Notes under the pieces: generated by a model
The model's database searches: none
Seen by the model: only the letters and a program-made list of their open reading frames with translations
Told to the model about the DNA's origin: nothing
Program-made: the position numbers and the translations under genes
NCBI GenBank assembly: GCA_051646285.1
Contig: JBOFCU010000086.1
Span: 1-10,556 of the forward strand
DNA from: Terrirubrum sp051646285
GTDB lineage: Bacteria > Pseudomonadota > Alphaproteobacteria > Rhizobiales > Beijerinckiaceae
DNA: 10,556 nucleotides
Direction: 5' to 3'
Shown: in pieces, positions 1 through 7,161 of the stretch
Numbering within the stretch: the first letter of the stretch is position 1
Layout of the letters: each line of letters starts with the position of its first letter

Positions 1-450
1 ATTCATCTGGTCTGGCCCGGACGGCTGGAAGACATGATCAATGATGTGCCTCCAGGCGCCATTGATGCTGTCACACTGGTTCATGGTGTGCCATGGGAAC
101 GGAAAACCGATTTACCTGCGCTGAAATCCACAGCAATGCAGGTGGTGGATGCATGGGCTTTTTCCAATGCGGTGATGGCCCTTGTCACGCGCCATGCGCA
201 CAATGGGGCGCGCGCGCCCATCATTCATTCCCGCGATACGGTATCAGCAAAAACCGGCGGCGCATTGACCATTGCCGCTGACGCCCATGGACATTTGTTC
301 GCCTGCGGCGCGTGCCTGTCCCAGCCCGGCCCCACGCATGATGGATGGCTGCCGCTTGATACGATCGTTTTTCATGATCACCGCAACATTGTCGTTGCTA
401 TGGAACCGTTGCGCACTATTTCCTCCGCCAATGCACGAGACACGCGATGA
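1..450 (+). CDS. Hypothetical protein, 3' part of a gene cut by the left edge
   Basis: The frame is open from the first base of the window to a TGA at 448-450, giving about 149 visible residues. The gene therefore probably starts outside the window; the first internal ATG is at 34. I do not recognise the family. The visible part has no membrane segment or clear nucleotide-binding loop. It contains two close cysteines (CGAC, near residue 105 counted from the ATG at 34), several histidines and a short histidine/aspartate cluster (FHDHRN) near its end. Codon choice resembles that of the neighbouring genes, which supports real coding. Its stop overlaps the start of the next gene as ATGA, so the two are probably co-transcribed and translationally coupled, which hints at a shared role. 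No function can be assigned from the visible sequence. Confidence 0.6.
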   Translation: MHLVWPGRLEDMINDVPPGAIDAVTLVHGVPWERKTDLPALKSTAMQVVDAWAFSNAVMALVTRHAHNGARAPIIHSRDTVSAKTGGALTIAADAHGHLFACGACLSQPGPTHDGWLPLDTIVFHDHRNIVVAMEPLRTISSANARDTR

Positions 451-1106
451 AAACGCTGACCATCGACATGATTTCGGATGTCGTTTGCCCCTGGTGTTAT
501 ATTGGCAAGCGCAACCTCGACAACGCTCTGGCCTTGCGCCCGAACGTTGATGTCACTGTGCGGTTTCATCCCTACCAGCTTGATGACACCATTCCGCGTG
601 AAGGGATGTCTCGCACGGATTATATGACCCGGAAATTTGGCAGCCTTGAGCGTGTCGGCGAAATTCACACGCGCATTTCACAAGCTGGTGCCGCACTGGG
701 TATTCCTTTTGCATTCGATAAAATCAGAATCTCACCCAATACGCTGGATGCTCACCGTATCATTCGCTGGGCATCGGAAGCGGGCGTTCAGTCTGCCGTC
801 AAGGAGCGGCTGATGAAAGGTTTTTTCGTTGACGGTGACAATCTGGCTGACCATGCCACGCTGGCGCGACTGGCTGGCGAAGCCGGGATGATCGCTGAAC
901 AGGTGCGTGACTGGCTCGCCACCGATGAAGATGTCGCTGCGGTGAAAGCGGATGTCGATCACGCCCGCGTCATGGGTGTGCAGGGTGTGCCCTTTTTTAT
1001 TCTGGCCGGCAGCATCGGCCTATCCGGCGCACAGCCGCCTGATGTGATTGTTCAGGCCATCGATTATGCGATCAGCCCCGACAGTCAGGCACCTCGCAAC
1101 GCCTGA
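447..1106 (+). CDS. DsbA family oxidoreductase, FrnE-like (thioredoxin fold)
   Basis: This 219-residue protein belongs to the DsbA/2-hydroxychromene-2-carboxylate isomerase superfamily, closest by eye to the FrnE-type proteins. The CPWC active site is at residues 14-17, directly after the first beta strand (SDVVCPWCYIGKR). The central helical insertion of the DsbA fold follows. The cis-proline loop GVQGVPFFIL is at about 177-186, followed by the typical SGAQPPDV segment at 193-200. The length fits the family. There is no signal peptide, so it should act in the cytoplasm, probably in thiol-disulfide exchange, isomerisation or oxidative-stress defence; its substrate cannot be told from sequence. 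The ATG sits inside the ATGA overlap with the upstream gene, and there is no strong ribosome binding site of its own, so coupling is likely. The alternative, a true hydroxychromene carboxylate isomerase, is less likely because both active-site cysteines are present. Confidence 0.9.
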   Translation: MKTLTIDMISDVVCPWCYIGKRNLDNALALRPNVDVTVRFHPYQLDDTIPREGMSRTDYMTRKFGSLERVGEIHTRISQAGAALGIPFAFDKIRISPNTLDAHRIIRWASEAGVQSAVKERLMKGFFVDGDNLADHATLARLAGEAGMIAEQVRDWLATDEDVAAVKADVDHARVMGVQGVPFFILAGSIGLSGAQPPDVIVQAIDYAISPDSQAPRNA

Positions 1107-4100
1107 TCACGCCGCCTTCTTTTCAGCAACCGCAACAATTTCGCGCAAGATGCGTGTCACGCTTTTCATGCGTATCTCCTGCTTTTCAAAGTCTCCGCCG
1201 AATACAACTTTCATGTCGGGCCGCACTTTGGCAGCAGAGCCTTGCCGCGCGACATATTGCACCAGTGCCACAGGGTTCGCGAACAGGTTGTCGCGGAAAG
1301 CAATCACCACGCCCTTGGGGCCTGCCTCGACCTTTTCAATGTTGGCCCTGCGGCACAGCGCCTTGATCGCAACAATTTTCATCAACTGCTCGACCTCTTG
1401 CGGCAGCCGGCCAAATCTGTCCGTCAATTCAGCTGCAAATCCCTCGATTTCCTGATCAGAATCGAGCGATGCCAGCCGGCGATACAGGCTCATGCGCACA
1501 TCGAGATCAGGCACATACCGATCGGGGATCACGACAGGTGCGCCGATCGCGATGGTTGGCGACCATTGATCGGATGTTTCATCGGGAGAAACGCCGGCCT
1601 TGAGCTGCGCAATCGTCTCTTCCAGCATTTGCTGGTATAATTCATATCCAACCTCTTTAATATGGCCGGACTGTTCCTCGCCGAGCAGATTACCGGCACC
1701 GCGAATATCAAGGTCGTGGCTGGCGAGCTGGAAACCGGCACCCAGCGTATCAAGCGACTGCAAGACCTTGAGACGCTTTTCTGCCTGCGGCGTGACTGGC
1801 TTGCTGGCCGGCAGCGTGAACAATGCATAGGCGCGCGTCTTTGAACGGCCGACGCGGCCGCGCAACTGATAAAGCTGCGCAAGACCAAACATATCGGCGC
1901 GGTGCACAATCAATGTGTTGGCAGTGGGAATATCCAGACCGGATTCCACGATCGCCGTGGACAGCAGGATATCATACTTCCCTTCATAAAATGCCGTCAT
2001 CACATCCTCGAGCGCGGTGGCGGACATCTGCCCGTGCGCCACACCCACCTTTGCCTCGGGCACATGCTGCGCGAGAAACGCCTGTGCATCAGCTATATCA
2101 TCAATACGCGGGCAGACATAAAAGGACTGGCCACCGCGATATCGTTCACGCAGCAGCGCTTCGCGCACCAGAAGCGGATCGAATGGCGTTATGAAAGTCC
2201 GCACCGTGAGCCGGTCAACCGGCGGCGTTGCAATAATCGACAGATCACGCACCCCCGTCATCGCGAGTTGCAATGTGCGCGGAATGGGTGTGGCCGACAA
2301 TGTCAGCACATGCACTTCGGCACGCAGTTCCTTCAGCTTTTCCTTGTGGCCCACGCCGAAATGCTGCTCTTCATCAACGATGACAATGCCAAGATTTTTG
2401 AAGGAAATGGATTTCCCGAGCAATGCGTGCGTGCCGACAACAATATCAACCGTGCCATCAGCAAGGCCTTCCTTGACCTTCTTCAATTCAGCCGCCGGCA
2501 CAAAGCGCGATGCCTGCGCAACCTTGACTGGCAAGCCACGGAACCGCTGCTCAAAATTATTATAATGCTGGCGCGCCAGCAATGTCGTTGGCACCACAAC
2601 AGCAACCTGCTTGCCATTCATCGCCACAGCAAAGGCCGCGCGCAATGCCACTTCAGTTTTTCCAAAACCGACATCGCCGCAAATCAGGCGATCCATCGGG
2701 CGGCCCGTGCCGAGATCATCAAGCACAGTGTCAATGGCACTCTGCTGATCCTCGGTTTCCTCGAAGGGAAATTTCGCCCGAAATTCATCATATAACCCAT
2801 CGGGCGGCACAAACCGGTCGGCCTGTTTCAAGGCCCGCGCAGCAGCAATCTGCATGAGCTTACCTGCCATTTCGCGGATGCGCTCTTTCATGCGCGCCTT
2901 GCGCGCTTGCCAGCCGCCACCGCCAAGCCTGTCAAGCACAGCCTCGGTATCTTCCGAACCGTAGCGTGACAGAAGCTCGATATTTTCTACGGGCAAAAAC
3001 AGTTTGTCGCCGCCAGCATAATGAATTTCGACGCAATCATGTGGTGCGCCCTGCACGTCGATCGATTTCAAACCAATAAAACGGCCAATGCCGTGATCGA
3101 CATGCACGACCAGATCGCCTTGTGAAAGGCTGGCCGCTTCCGTGATGAAATCGGCAGCGCGGCGTTTGCGGCCGCTGGCCCGCACAAGCCGGTCGCCCAG
3201 AATATCCTGCTCGGCGATGACCGCGAGCGTGTCGTTCTCAAATCCGCTTTCAAGCCCCCACACAGCCAGCGCGGTCTCATCGCCACGCAGGGCCAATGTT
3301 TGCGTCATTGTCGTGACAGGCGTAACGCGCTTCAGCTCATGGTCAGCCAGCACTGTGCCCAGCCGCTCGCGGGACCCATCAGACCAGGCCGCGACGATCA
3401 CGCGCTTTTTGCGGCTGTGAAGATCGCGGATATGTGCGATGGCGGCATCGAAAACATTGGTGCTTTCATTGGCGCGCTCGGGCGCAAAATTGCGGCCTGC
3501 CCTTGCACCGGCATCCAGGATGACGGCATCTTTCGAAGGCGGCAGTGAAAATGGGGTGAGCCGGATCGTTGGCTGTTGCGCCAGACGCTGCGCCCATTCA
3601 TCGGGTGCAAAATAAAGCTGATCAGGCGGCAGCGGCTTGTAAGGAGCGCCACCTGCGCCACTCTGCTCAAGCGCATTCTGCCGCGCTTCATGATAATCGG
3701 CAATCTGCGACAGTCTTTCGCCAACTGCATCATCGGCGCGCATGTCCAAAATGACAGGCGCATCGCCGATATAATCGAACAGTGTATCGAGCGATGGCAC
3801 GAACATCGGCAGCCAGTGCTCCTGTCCCTGATAGCGCCGACCCTCACTGATGGCCTCATAAAGCGGATCGCTTTTTGTCACCGCACCAAATGCGGCGAGA
3901 TAATTCTGGCGAAATCGCTTGATGGATTCCGTGGTCAGCACCACTTCCGACATGGGCACAATTTCAAGTACGCGCAATTGGCCAACCGTGCGCTGCGTCT
4001 CGACATCGAAGGTGCGGATCGATTCCAGCGTATCCCCAAAAAAATCAAACCGCAGTGGTGCCGGCTGTCCGGCGGGATATAAATCGAGGATACCGCCGCG

Positions 4101-4634
4101 TACGGCATATTCACCCACATCGCGCACGGTGGCCGTGCGGGAAAATCCATGGGATTCCAGCCATGCGATAATCCGTTCCATCGCCACGGCATTGCCGGGC
4201 GCAACCGCCAGACTTTCCGCATCCATGCGTGCACGCGCCGCAACACGCTGCAAAATCGCATTGACGGTTGTGAGAAGAATGCGCGGCTTTTCACCCGTGC
4301 GCATGGTGGCAAGGCGCGCCAGCGTGGTCATGCGCTGGGCGACGATGCTGGCCGCCGGACCCACACGATCATAGGGCTGGCAATCCCAGGCTGGAAAAAC
4401 CAGCCTGTCGATATCCGGTGCGACAAATTGCAAGCCAGCCTCAAGTGCTGCCATGCGCTGACCATCGCGCGCGACATGCACGAGAACGACAGATCGCTCA
4501 CCGGCCTGCGCTGTCAGGGCGCGGGCCGCATCAGCGACCAACAGCACATCCATACCCTCCGGCGCAGCGCCGATGATGGCTTTTTCACCGCGCTTCAGTT
4601 TGCGAAGCGCGTCAATCACAGTGTTGGGCTTCAT
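1107..4634 (-). CDS. mfd: Transcription-repair coupling factor Mfd
   Basis: Mfd displaces RNA polymerase stalled at DNA lesions by translocating on duplex DNA, and recruits UvrA for nucleotide excision repair. The 1175-residue length is full for the family. Seen in order: an N-terminal UvrB-like region (about 20-340); a CarD-like RNA polymerase interaction domain (about 505-555, starting LVVHVDHGIGRF); a RecG-like superfamily 2 motor with Walker A GDVGFGKT (653-660), DEEQ box (754-757), SATPIPRT (780-787), STAIVESGLDIP (892-903) and QLRGRVGR (923-930); a TRG-type translocation segment (about 955-990); and a C-terminal regulatory TRCF domain (about 1020-1120). All motor motifs look intact. The gene follows sdhE with one base between them. 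No Shine-Dalgarno motif is visible before the ATG, so its translation probably depends on ribosomes finishing sdhE. Its TGA abuts the stop of the convergent frnE-like gene. Confidence 0.98.
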   Translation of the reverse strand: MKPNTVIDALRKLKRGEKAIIGAAPEGMDVLLVADAARALTAQAGERSVVLVHVARDGQRMAALEAGLQFVAPDIDRLVFPAWDCQPYDRVGPAASIVAQRMTTLARLATMRTGEKPRILLTTVNAILQRVAARARMDAESLAVAPGNAVAMERIIAWLESHGFSRTATVRDVGEYAVRGGILDLYPAGQPAPLRFDFFGDTLESIRTFDVETQRTVGQLRVLEIVPMSEVVLTTESIKRFRQNYLAAFGAVTKSDPLYEAISEGRRYQGQEHWLPMFVPSLDTLFDYIGDAPVILDMRADDAVGERLSQIADYHEARQNALEQSGAGGAPYKPLPPDQLYFAPDEWAQRLAQQPTIRLTPFSLPPSKDAVILDAGARAGRNFAPERANESTNVFDAAIAHIRDLHSRKKRVIVAAWSDGSRERLGTVLADHELKRVTPVTTMTQTLALRGDETALAVWGLESGFENDTLAVIAEQDILGDRLVRASGRKRRAADFITEAASLSQGDLVVHVDHGIGRFIGLKSIDVQGAPHDCVEIHYAGGDKLFLPVENIELLSRYGSEDTEAVLDRLGGGGWQARKARMKERIREMAGKLMQIAAARALKQADRFVPPDGLYDEFRAKFPFEETEDQQSAIDTVLDDLGTGRPMDRLICGDVGFGKTEVALRAAFAVAMNGKQVAVVVPTTLLARQHYNNFEQRFRGLPVKVAQASRFVPAAELKKVKEGLADGTVDIVVGTHALLGKSISFKNLGIVIVDEEQHFGVGHKEKLKELRAEVHVLTLSATPIPRTLQLAMTGVRDLSIIATPPVDRLTVRTFITPFDPLLVREALLRERYRGGQSFYVCPRIDDIADAQAFLAQHVPEAKVGVAHGQMSATALEDVMTAFYEGKYDILLSTAIVESGLDIPTANTLIVHRADMFGLAQLYQLRGRVGRSKTRAYALFTLPASKPVTPQAEKRLKVLQSLDTLGAGFQLASHDLDIRGAGNLLGEEQSGHIKEVGYELYQQMLEETIAQLKAGVSPDETSDQWSPTIAIGAPVVIPDRYVPDLDVRMSLYRRLASLDSDQEIEGFAAELTDRFGRLPQEVEQLMKIVAIKALCRRANIEKVEAGPKGVVIAFRDNLFANPVALVQYVARQGSAAKVRPDMKVVFGGDFEKQEIRMKSVTRILREIVAVAEKKAA

Positions 4635-4635
4635 A

Positions 4636-4932
4636 TCAATTGAACAGCGGGTTCATGTGCGTGTGAAAATCCCGCAGCTTTTGCCACAGGCCGGTATCGT
4701 ATTGGGCTGGTGTGGGTTCAGCACCGGTCAACCATGCAAACAGGTCACGATCTGGCACATCAATCAGCCGCTCAAATTCATCGAGTTCGGCCTCATTCAG
4801 TGTGGCTATGGAGGCATCGCAAAATTTGCCCATGATCAAATCCATCTCGCGGATGCCACGGTGCCAGGCGCGAAACAGGATGCGCTTGCGACGCGGATCA
4901 AGATCAGCGCTGGTGCGGGTCGAGCCGGTCAT
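4636..4932 (-). CDS. sdhE: SdhE, FAD assembly factor 2 (succinate dehydrogenase flavinylation)
   Basis: SdhE is a small cytoplasmic helical protein that promotes covalent attachment of FAD to the flavoprotein subunit of succinate dehydrogenase. The diagnostic RGxxE motif is present at residues 25-29 (RGIRE), inside HRGIREMDLIMG. The later acidic stretch LNEAELDEFERLIDVPDRDLFAWLTG (45-70) is also typical, and 98 residues is a normal length. The ATG at 4930-4932 is preceded by GGAG six bases upstream, a good ribosome binding site. It is the first gene of a minus-strand pair with mfd, one base apart, and is divergent from recG. The recG / sdhE / mfd arrangement is one I know from alphaproteobacteria, where it is a matter of synteny and not of shared biochemistry. 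Confidence 0.95.
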   Translation of the reverse strand: MTGSTRTSADLDPRRKRILFRAWHRGIREMDLIMGKFCDASIATLNEAELDEFERLIDVPDRDLFAWLTGAEPTPAQYDTGLWQKLRDFHTHMNPLFN

Positions 4933-5049
4933 TGAGGTCTCCAGAAGTGCCGTAACGCAATAGCCATCAAAGCCGGACCCGGATTTGGGACCAGCCGCCT
5001 GATTTGGATATAAGAGCAGCAGACCTGTTTGTCAGCCTGGATTCGGCCT
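4933..5049. promoter_or_regulatory. Divergent intergenic region between sdhE and recG
   Basis: This is the only non-coding stretch between the two diverging transcription units, so it must hold promoters for both sdhE-mfd and recG unless they lie in neighbouring coding sequence. On the minus strand the sdhE ribosome binding site GGAG lies just next to its ATG. On the plus strand a plausible recG promoter is described separately. I could not pick a convincing -35/-10 pair for sdhE. A GATTC (GANTC, the CcrM methylation motif of many alphaproteobacteria) occurs at 5040-5044, but one such site is expected by chance. Confidence 0.6.
4985..5014 (+). promoter_or_regulatory. Candidate sigma-70-type promoter for recG
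   Basis: TTGGGA at 4985-4990 (four of six matches to TTGACA) and TATAAG at 5009-5014 (four of six matches to TATAAT) are separated by 18 bases. Transcription would be expected to start near 5021. That leaves only about 8 bases before a TTG at 5029 but about 29 before the TTG at 5050, which fits the later start. This is a match by eye only; alphaproteobacterial promoters are often poor matches to this consensus. Confidence 0.4.
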
Positions 5050-7155
5050 TTGCGACCTGCCCTGCTCGATCCTCTTTTTGCTTCCGTTTCCACGCTCAGC
5101 GGGATCGGCCCTAAAATTGCGGCGCTGTTTGACCGGCTGGTGGCCGCAACCGGGGCGCATGCGCGCATGCGCGACCTGGTGTTTCACCTGCCGGTGGCGC
5201 TGACAGACCGGCGGGTGCGCAAAAGTTTGGCAGAGGCCGTTTCGGATACCGTCGTGACCTTGCATGTGCGCGTCGCCGAACATCGGCCGCCGGCAACGGC
5301 CCGCGGCAAGGCGCCGTATCGCGTGCTTTGCGAAGATGGCAACGGCAATGATGTCATGCTGGTCTATTTTCACGCCCATGCCGCGCAGATGGACAAATTG
5401 TTGCCGGTGGGATCGCGGCGCTGGGTGTCAGGCCTGATTGAGCGCTGGGATGGCCGCTGGCAGATGGTGCATCCCGACCGCGTTTTTGATGAGCGGACCA
5501 TTGCTGAATTGCGCGAGATTGACCCGGTTTATCCTGCCACAGAAGGGCTGACACAAAGGCTGATCGCCAAAACGATCATGGCCGCCGTGCAACGTGTGCC
5601 GGCCCTGCCGGAATGGATTGATCCGGTGTTTGCGACCCGCAATCAATTTCCGGCCTTTCAGAATGCGCTGCTGGACCTGCATGACGCCAAGCGCCTCGAT
5701 GCGCTGGATCCCATGAACCCGGCCCGGCGGCGGCTTGCCTATGATGAATTGCTGGCGAGCCAGCTTGCGCTGGTGCTGGTGCGATCCCGCATGCGCGAAA
5801 CGCATGGGCGCGCGCTGGTGAGCGATGGCCGTTTCAGTGAAAAAATCATTGCAGCACTGCCTTATACACTCACGGCGTCGCAGCAGCAGGCGGTCGATGA
5901 TATCCGCAAGGATCTGGCGGAACCCAAACGCATGTTGCGCCTGTTGCAAGGCGATGTCGGCTCGGGAAAAACCATTGTCGGCCTGCTGGCCATGGCCAGT
6001 GCTATCGAGGCGGGCAAGCAGGCCGCGCTGATGGCACCGACCGAAATACTGGCACGCCAGCATTTCGAGCGCATCAAGCCTCTGGCGGATGCGGCGGGCC
6101 TCACCACGGCCCTGCTCACGGGCCGCGATAAAGCGGCGCAACGCGCAGCAACGCGCGCAGCCCTTGCAGCCGGTGATATTCACATCGCCATCGGTACGCA
6201 CGCCCTGTTTCAGGACGATGTAGTCTTTCATGATCTGGGTCTGGCCGTTGTTGATGAACAGCACCGTTTTGGCGTGCATCAGAGACTGGCGCTGGGCAGC
6301 AAGGGCGCACTCGCCGACGTGCTGGTAATGACAGCCACGCCTATTCCGCGCACATTGGTGCTGACCTATTTTGGCGATATTGAATTGTCCGTATTGCGGG
6401 AAAAGCCCGCAGGCCGGCAGCCGATTGATACGCGCAGTGTTGATCTTGACCGGATCAATGAGGTTGTTGCGGGTATCCGGCGCGCAGTTGACAATGGCGC
6501 GCAGGTTTATTGGGTATGCCCACTCGTTGCTGAATCCGAAAAGCTCGATGTGGCAGCGGCTGAAGACCGTTTCGAAGATTTGCAAAAATATTTTGGTGAC
6601 AAGGCCGGTTTGCTGCATGGGCAAATGAAAGCAGCCGACAAGGACGAGGCCATGGCCGGCTTTGTGCGCGGAGACACGCGTGTGCTCGTATCAACAACCG
6701 TTATTGAAGTTGGCGTCGATGTGCCAAACGCCAGCGTTATGGTGATTGAACATGCGGAGCGGTTTGGATTATCGCAGCTGCATCAGTTGCGCGGGCGCAT
6801 TGGCCGTGGCTCTGCCCAATCCACATGCCTTCTGCTTTACAAGGGGCCGCTGGGTGAAACAGCCCGCGCGCGCTTGTCCATCATGCGTGAAACCGATGAC
6901 GGATTTCGCATTGCCGAAGAAGATTTAAAATTGCGTGGCGAAGGCGATGTTCTTGGGACAGCGCAATCAGGGCTACCCGGATTCAAACTGGTGCGGCCTG
7001 ATCTCGATGCGGACTTGCTGGCTGCCGCACGCGACGATGCCAAACTGATCGTGGCGCGCGATGCTGATCTCATGAGCGAACGCGCCAAGGCTTTGCGCGT
7101 TCTGCTCTATCTGTTCGAGCGCGATGACGCCGTGCGCCTGATCCGCGCGGGATAG
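5050..7155 (+). CDS. recG: ATP-dependent DNA helicase RecG
   Basis: RecG is a monomeric superfamily 2 translocase that regresses stalled replication forks and unwinds Holliday junctions, D-loops and R-loops. From the preferred TTG at 5050 the protein is 701 residues, a normal length. Seen in order: a helix-hairpin-like start (LSGIGPK); an OB-fold wedge domain (about residues 55-145); Walker A GDVGSGKT (301-308); DEQH box (402-405); TATPIPRT (428-435); VSTTVIEVGVDVPNA (547-561); QLRGRIGR (579-586); and the TRG motif region (about 613-645). No in-frame ATG exists before 5167 and an in-frame TAA lies at 5011-5013, so a TTG must be used: 5029 (708 residues) or 5050. The 5050 start gives MRPALLDPLFA, which resembles the usual alphaproteobacterial RecG N-terminus. 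Neither TTG has a strong ribosome binding site. It converges on glmS with 6 bases between the stops. Confidence 0.96.
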   Translation: MRPALLDPLFASVSTLSGIGPKIAALFDRLVAATGAHARMRDLVFHLPVALTDRRVRKSLAEAVSDTVVTLHVRVAEHRPPATARGKAPYRVLCEDGNGNDVMLVYFHAHAAQMDKLLPVGSRRWVSGLIERWDGRWQMVHPDRVFDERTIAELREIDPVYPATEGLTQRLIAKTIMAAVQRVPALPEWIDPVFATRNQFPAFQNALLDLHDAKRLDALDPMNPARRRLAYDELLASQLALVLVRSRMRETHGRALVSDGRFSEKIIAALPYTLTASQQQAVDDIRKDLAEPKRMLRLLQGDVGSGKTIVGLLAMASAIEAGKQAALMAPTEILARQHFERIKPLADAAGLTTALLTGRDKAAQRAATRAALAAGDIHIAIGTHALFQDDVVFHDLGLAVVDEQHRFGVHQRLALGSKGALADVLVMTATPIPRTLVLTYFGDIELSVLREKPAGRQPIDTRSVDLDRINEVVAGIRRAVDNGAQVYWVCPLVAESEKLDVAAAEDRFEDLQKYFGDKAGLLHGQMKAADKDEAMAGFVRGDTRVLVSTTVIEVGVDVPNASVMVIEHAERFGLSQLHQLRGRIGRGSAQSTCLLLYKGPLGETARARLSIMRETDDGFRIAEEDLKLRGEGDVLGTAQSGLPGFKLVRPDLDADLLAAARDDAKLIVARDADLMSERAKALRVLLYLFERDDAVRLIRAG

Positions 7156-7161
7156 TTGCGT

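Noticed and set aside
1902..2795. A 297-codon open frame on the plus strand inside mfd
   Set aside because: It is antisense to the most conserved part of Mfd, with a composition typical of a shadow frame (many His, Arg, Gln, Cys) and no recognisable motif.
5428..6624. A 398-codon open frame on the minus strand inside recG
   Set aside because: It lies wholly opposite the conserved RecG motor. Its product is rich in Arg, Gln, His and Cys with no recognisable domain, and no ribosome binding site stands out. Long antisense frames are expected opposite biased codon use in a GC-rich genome.
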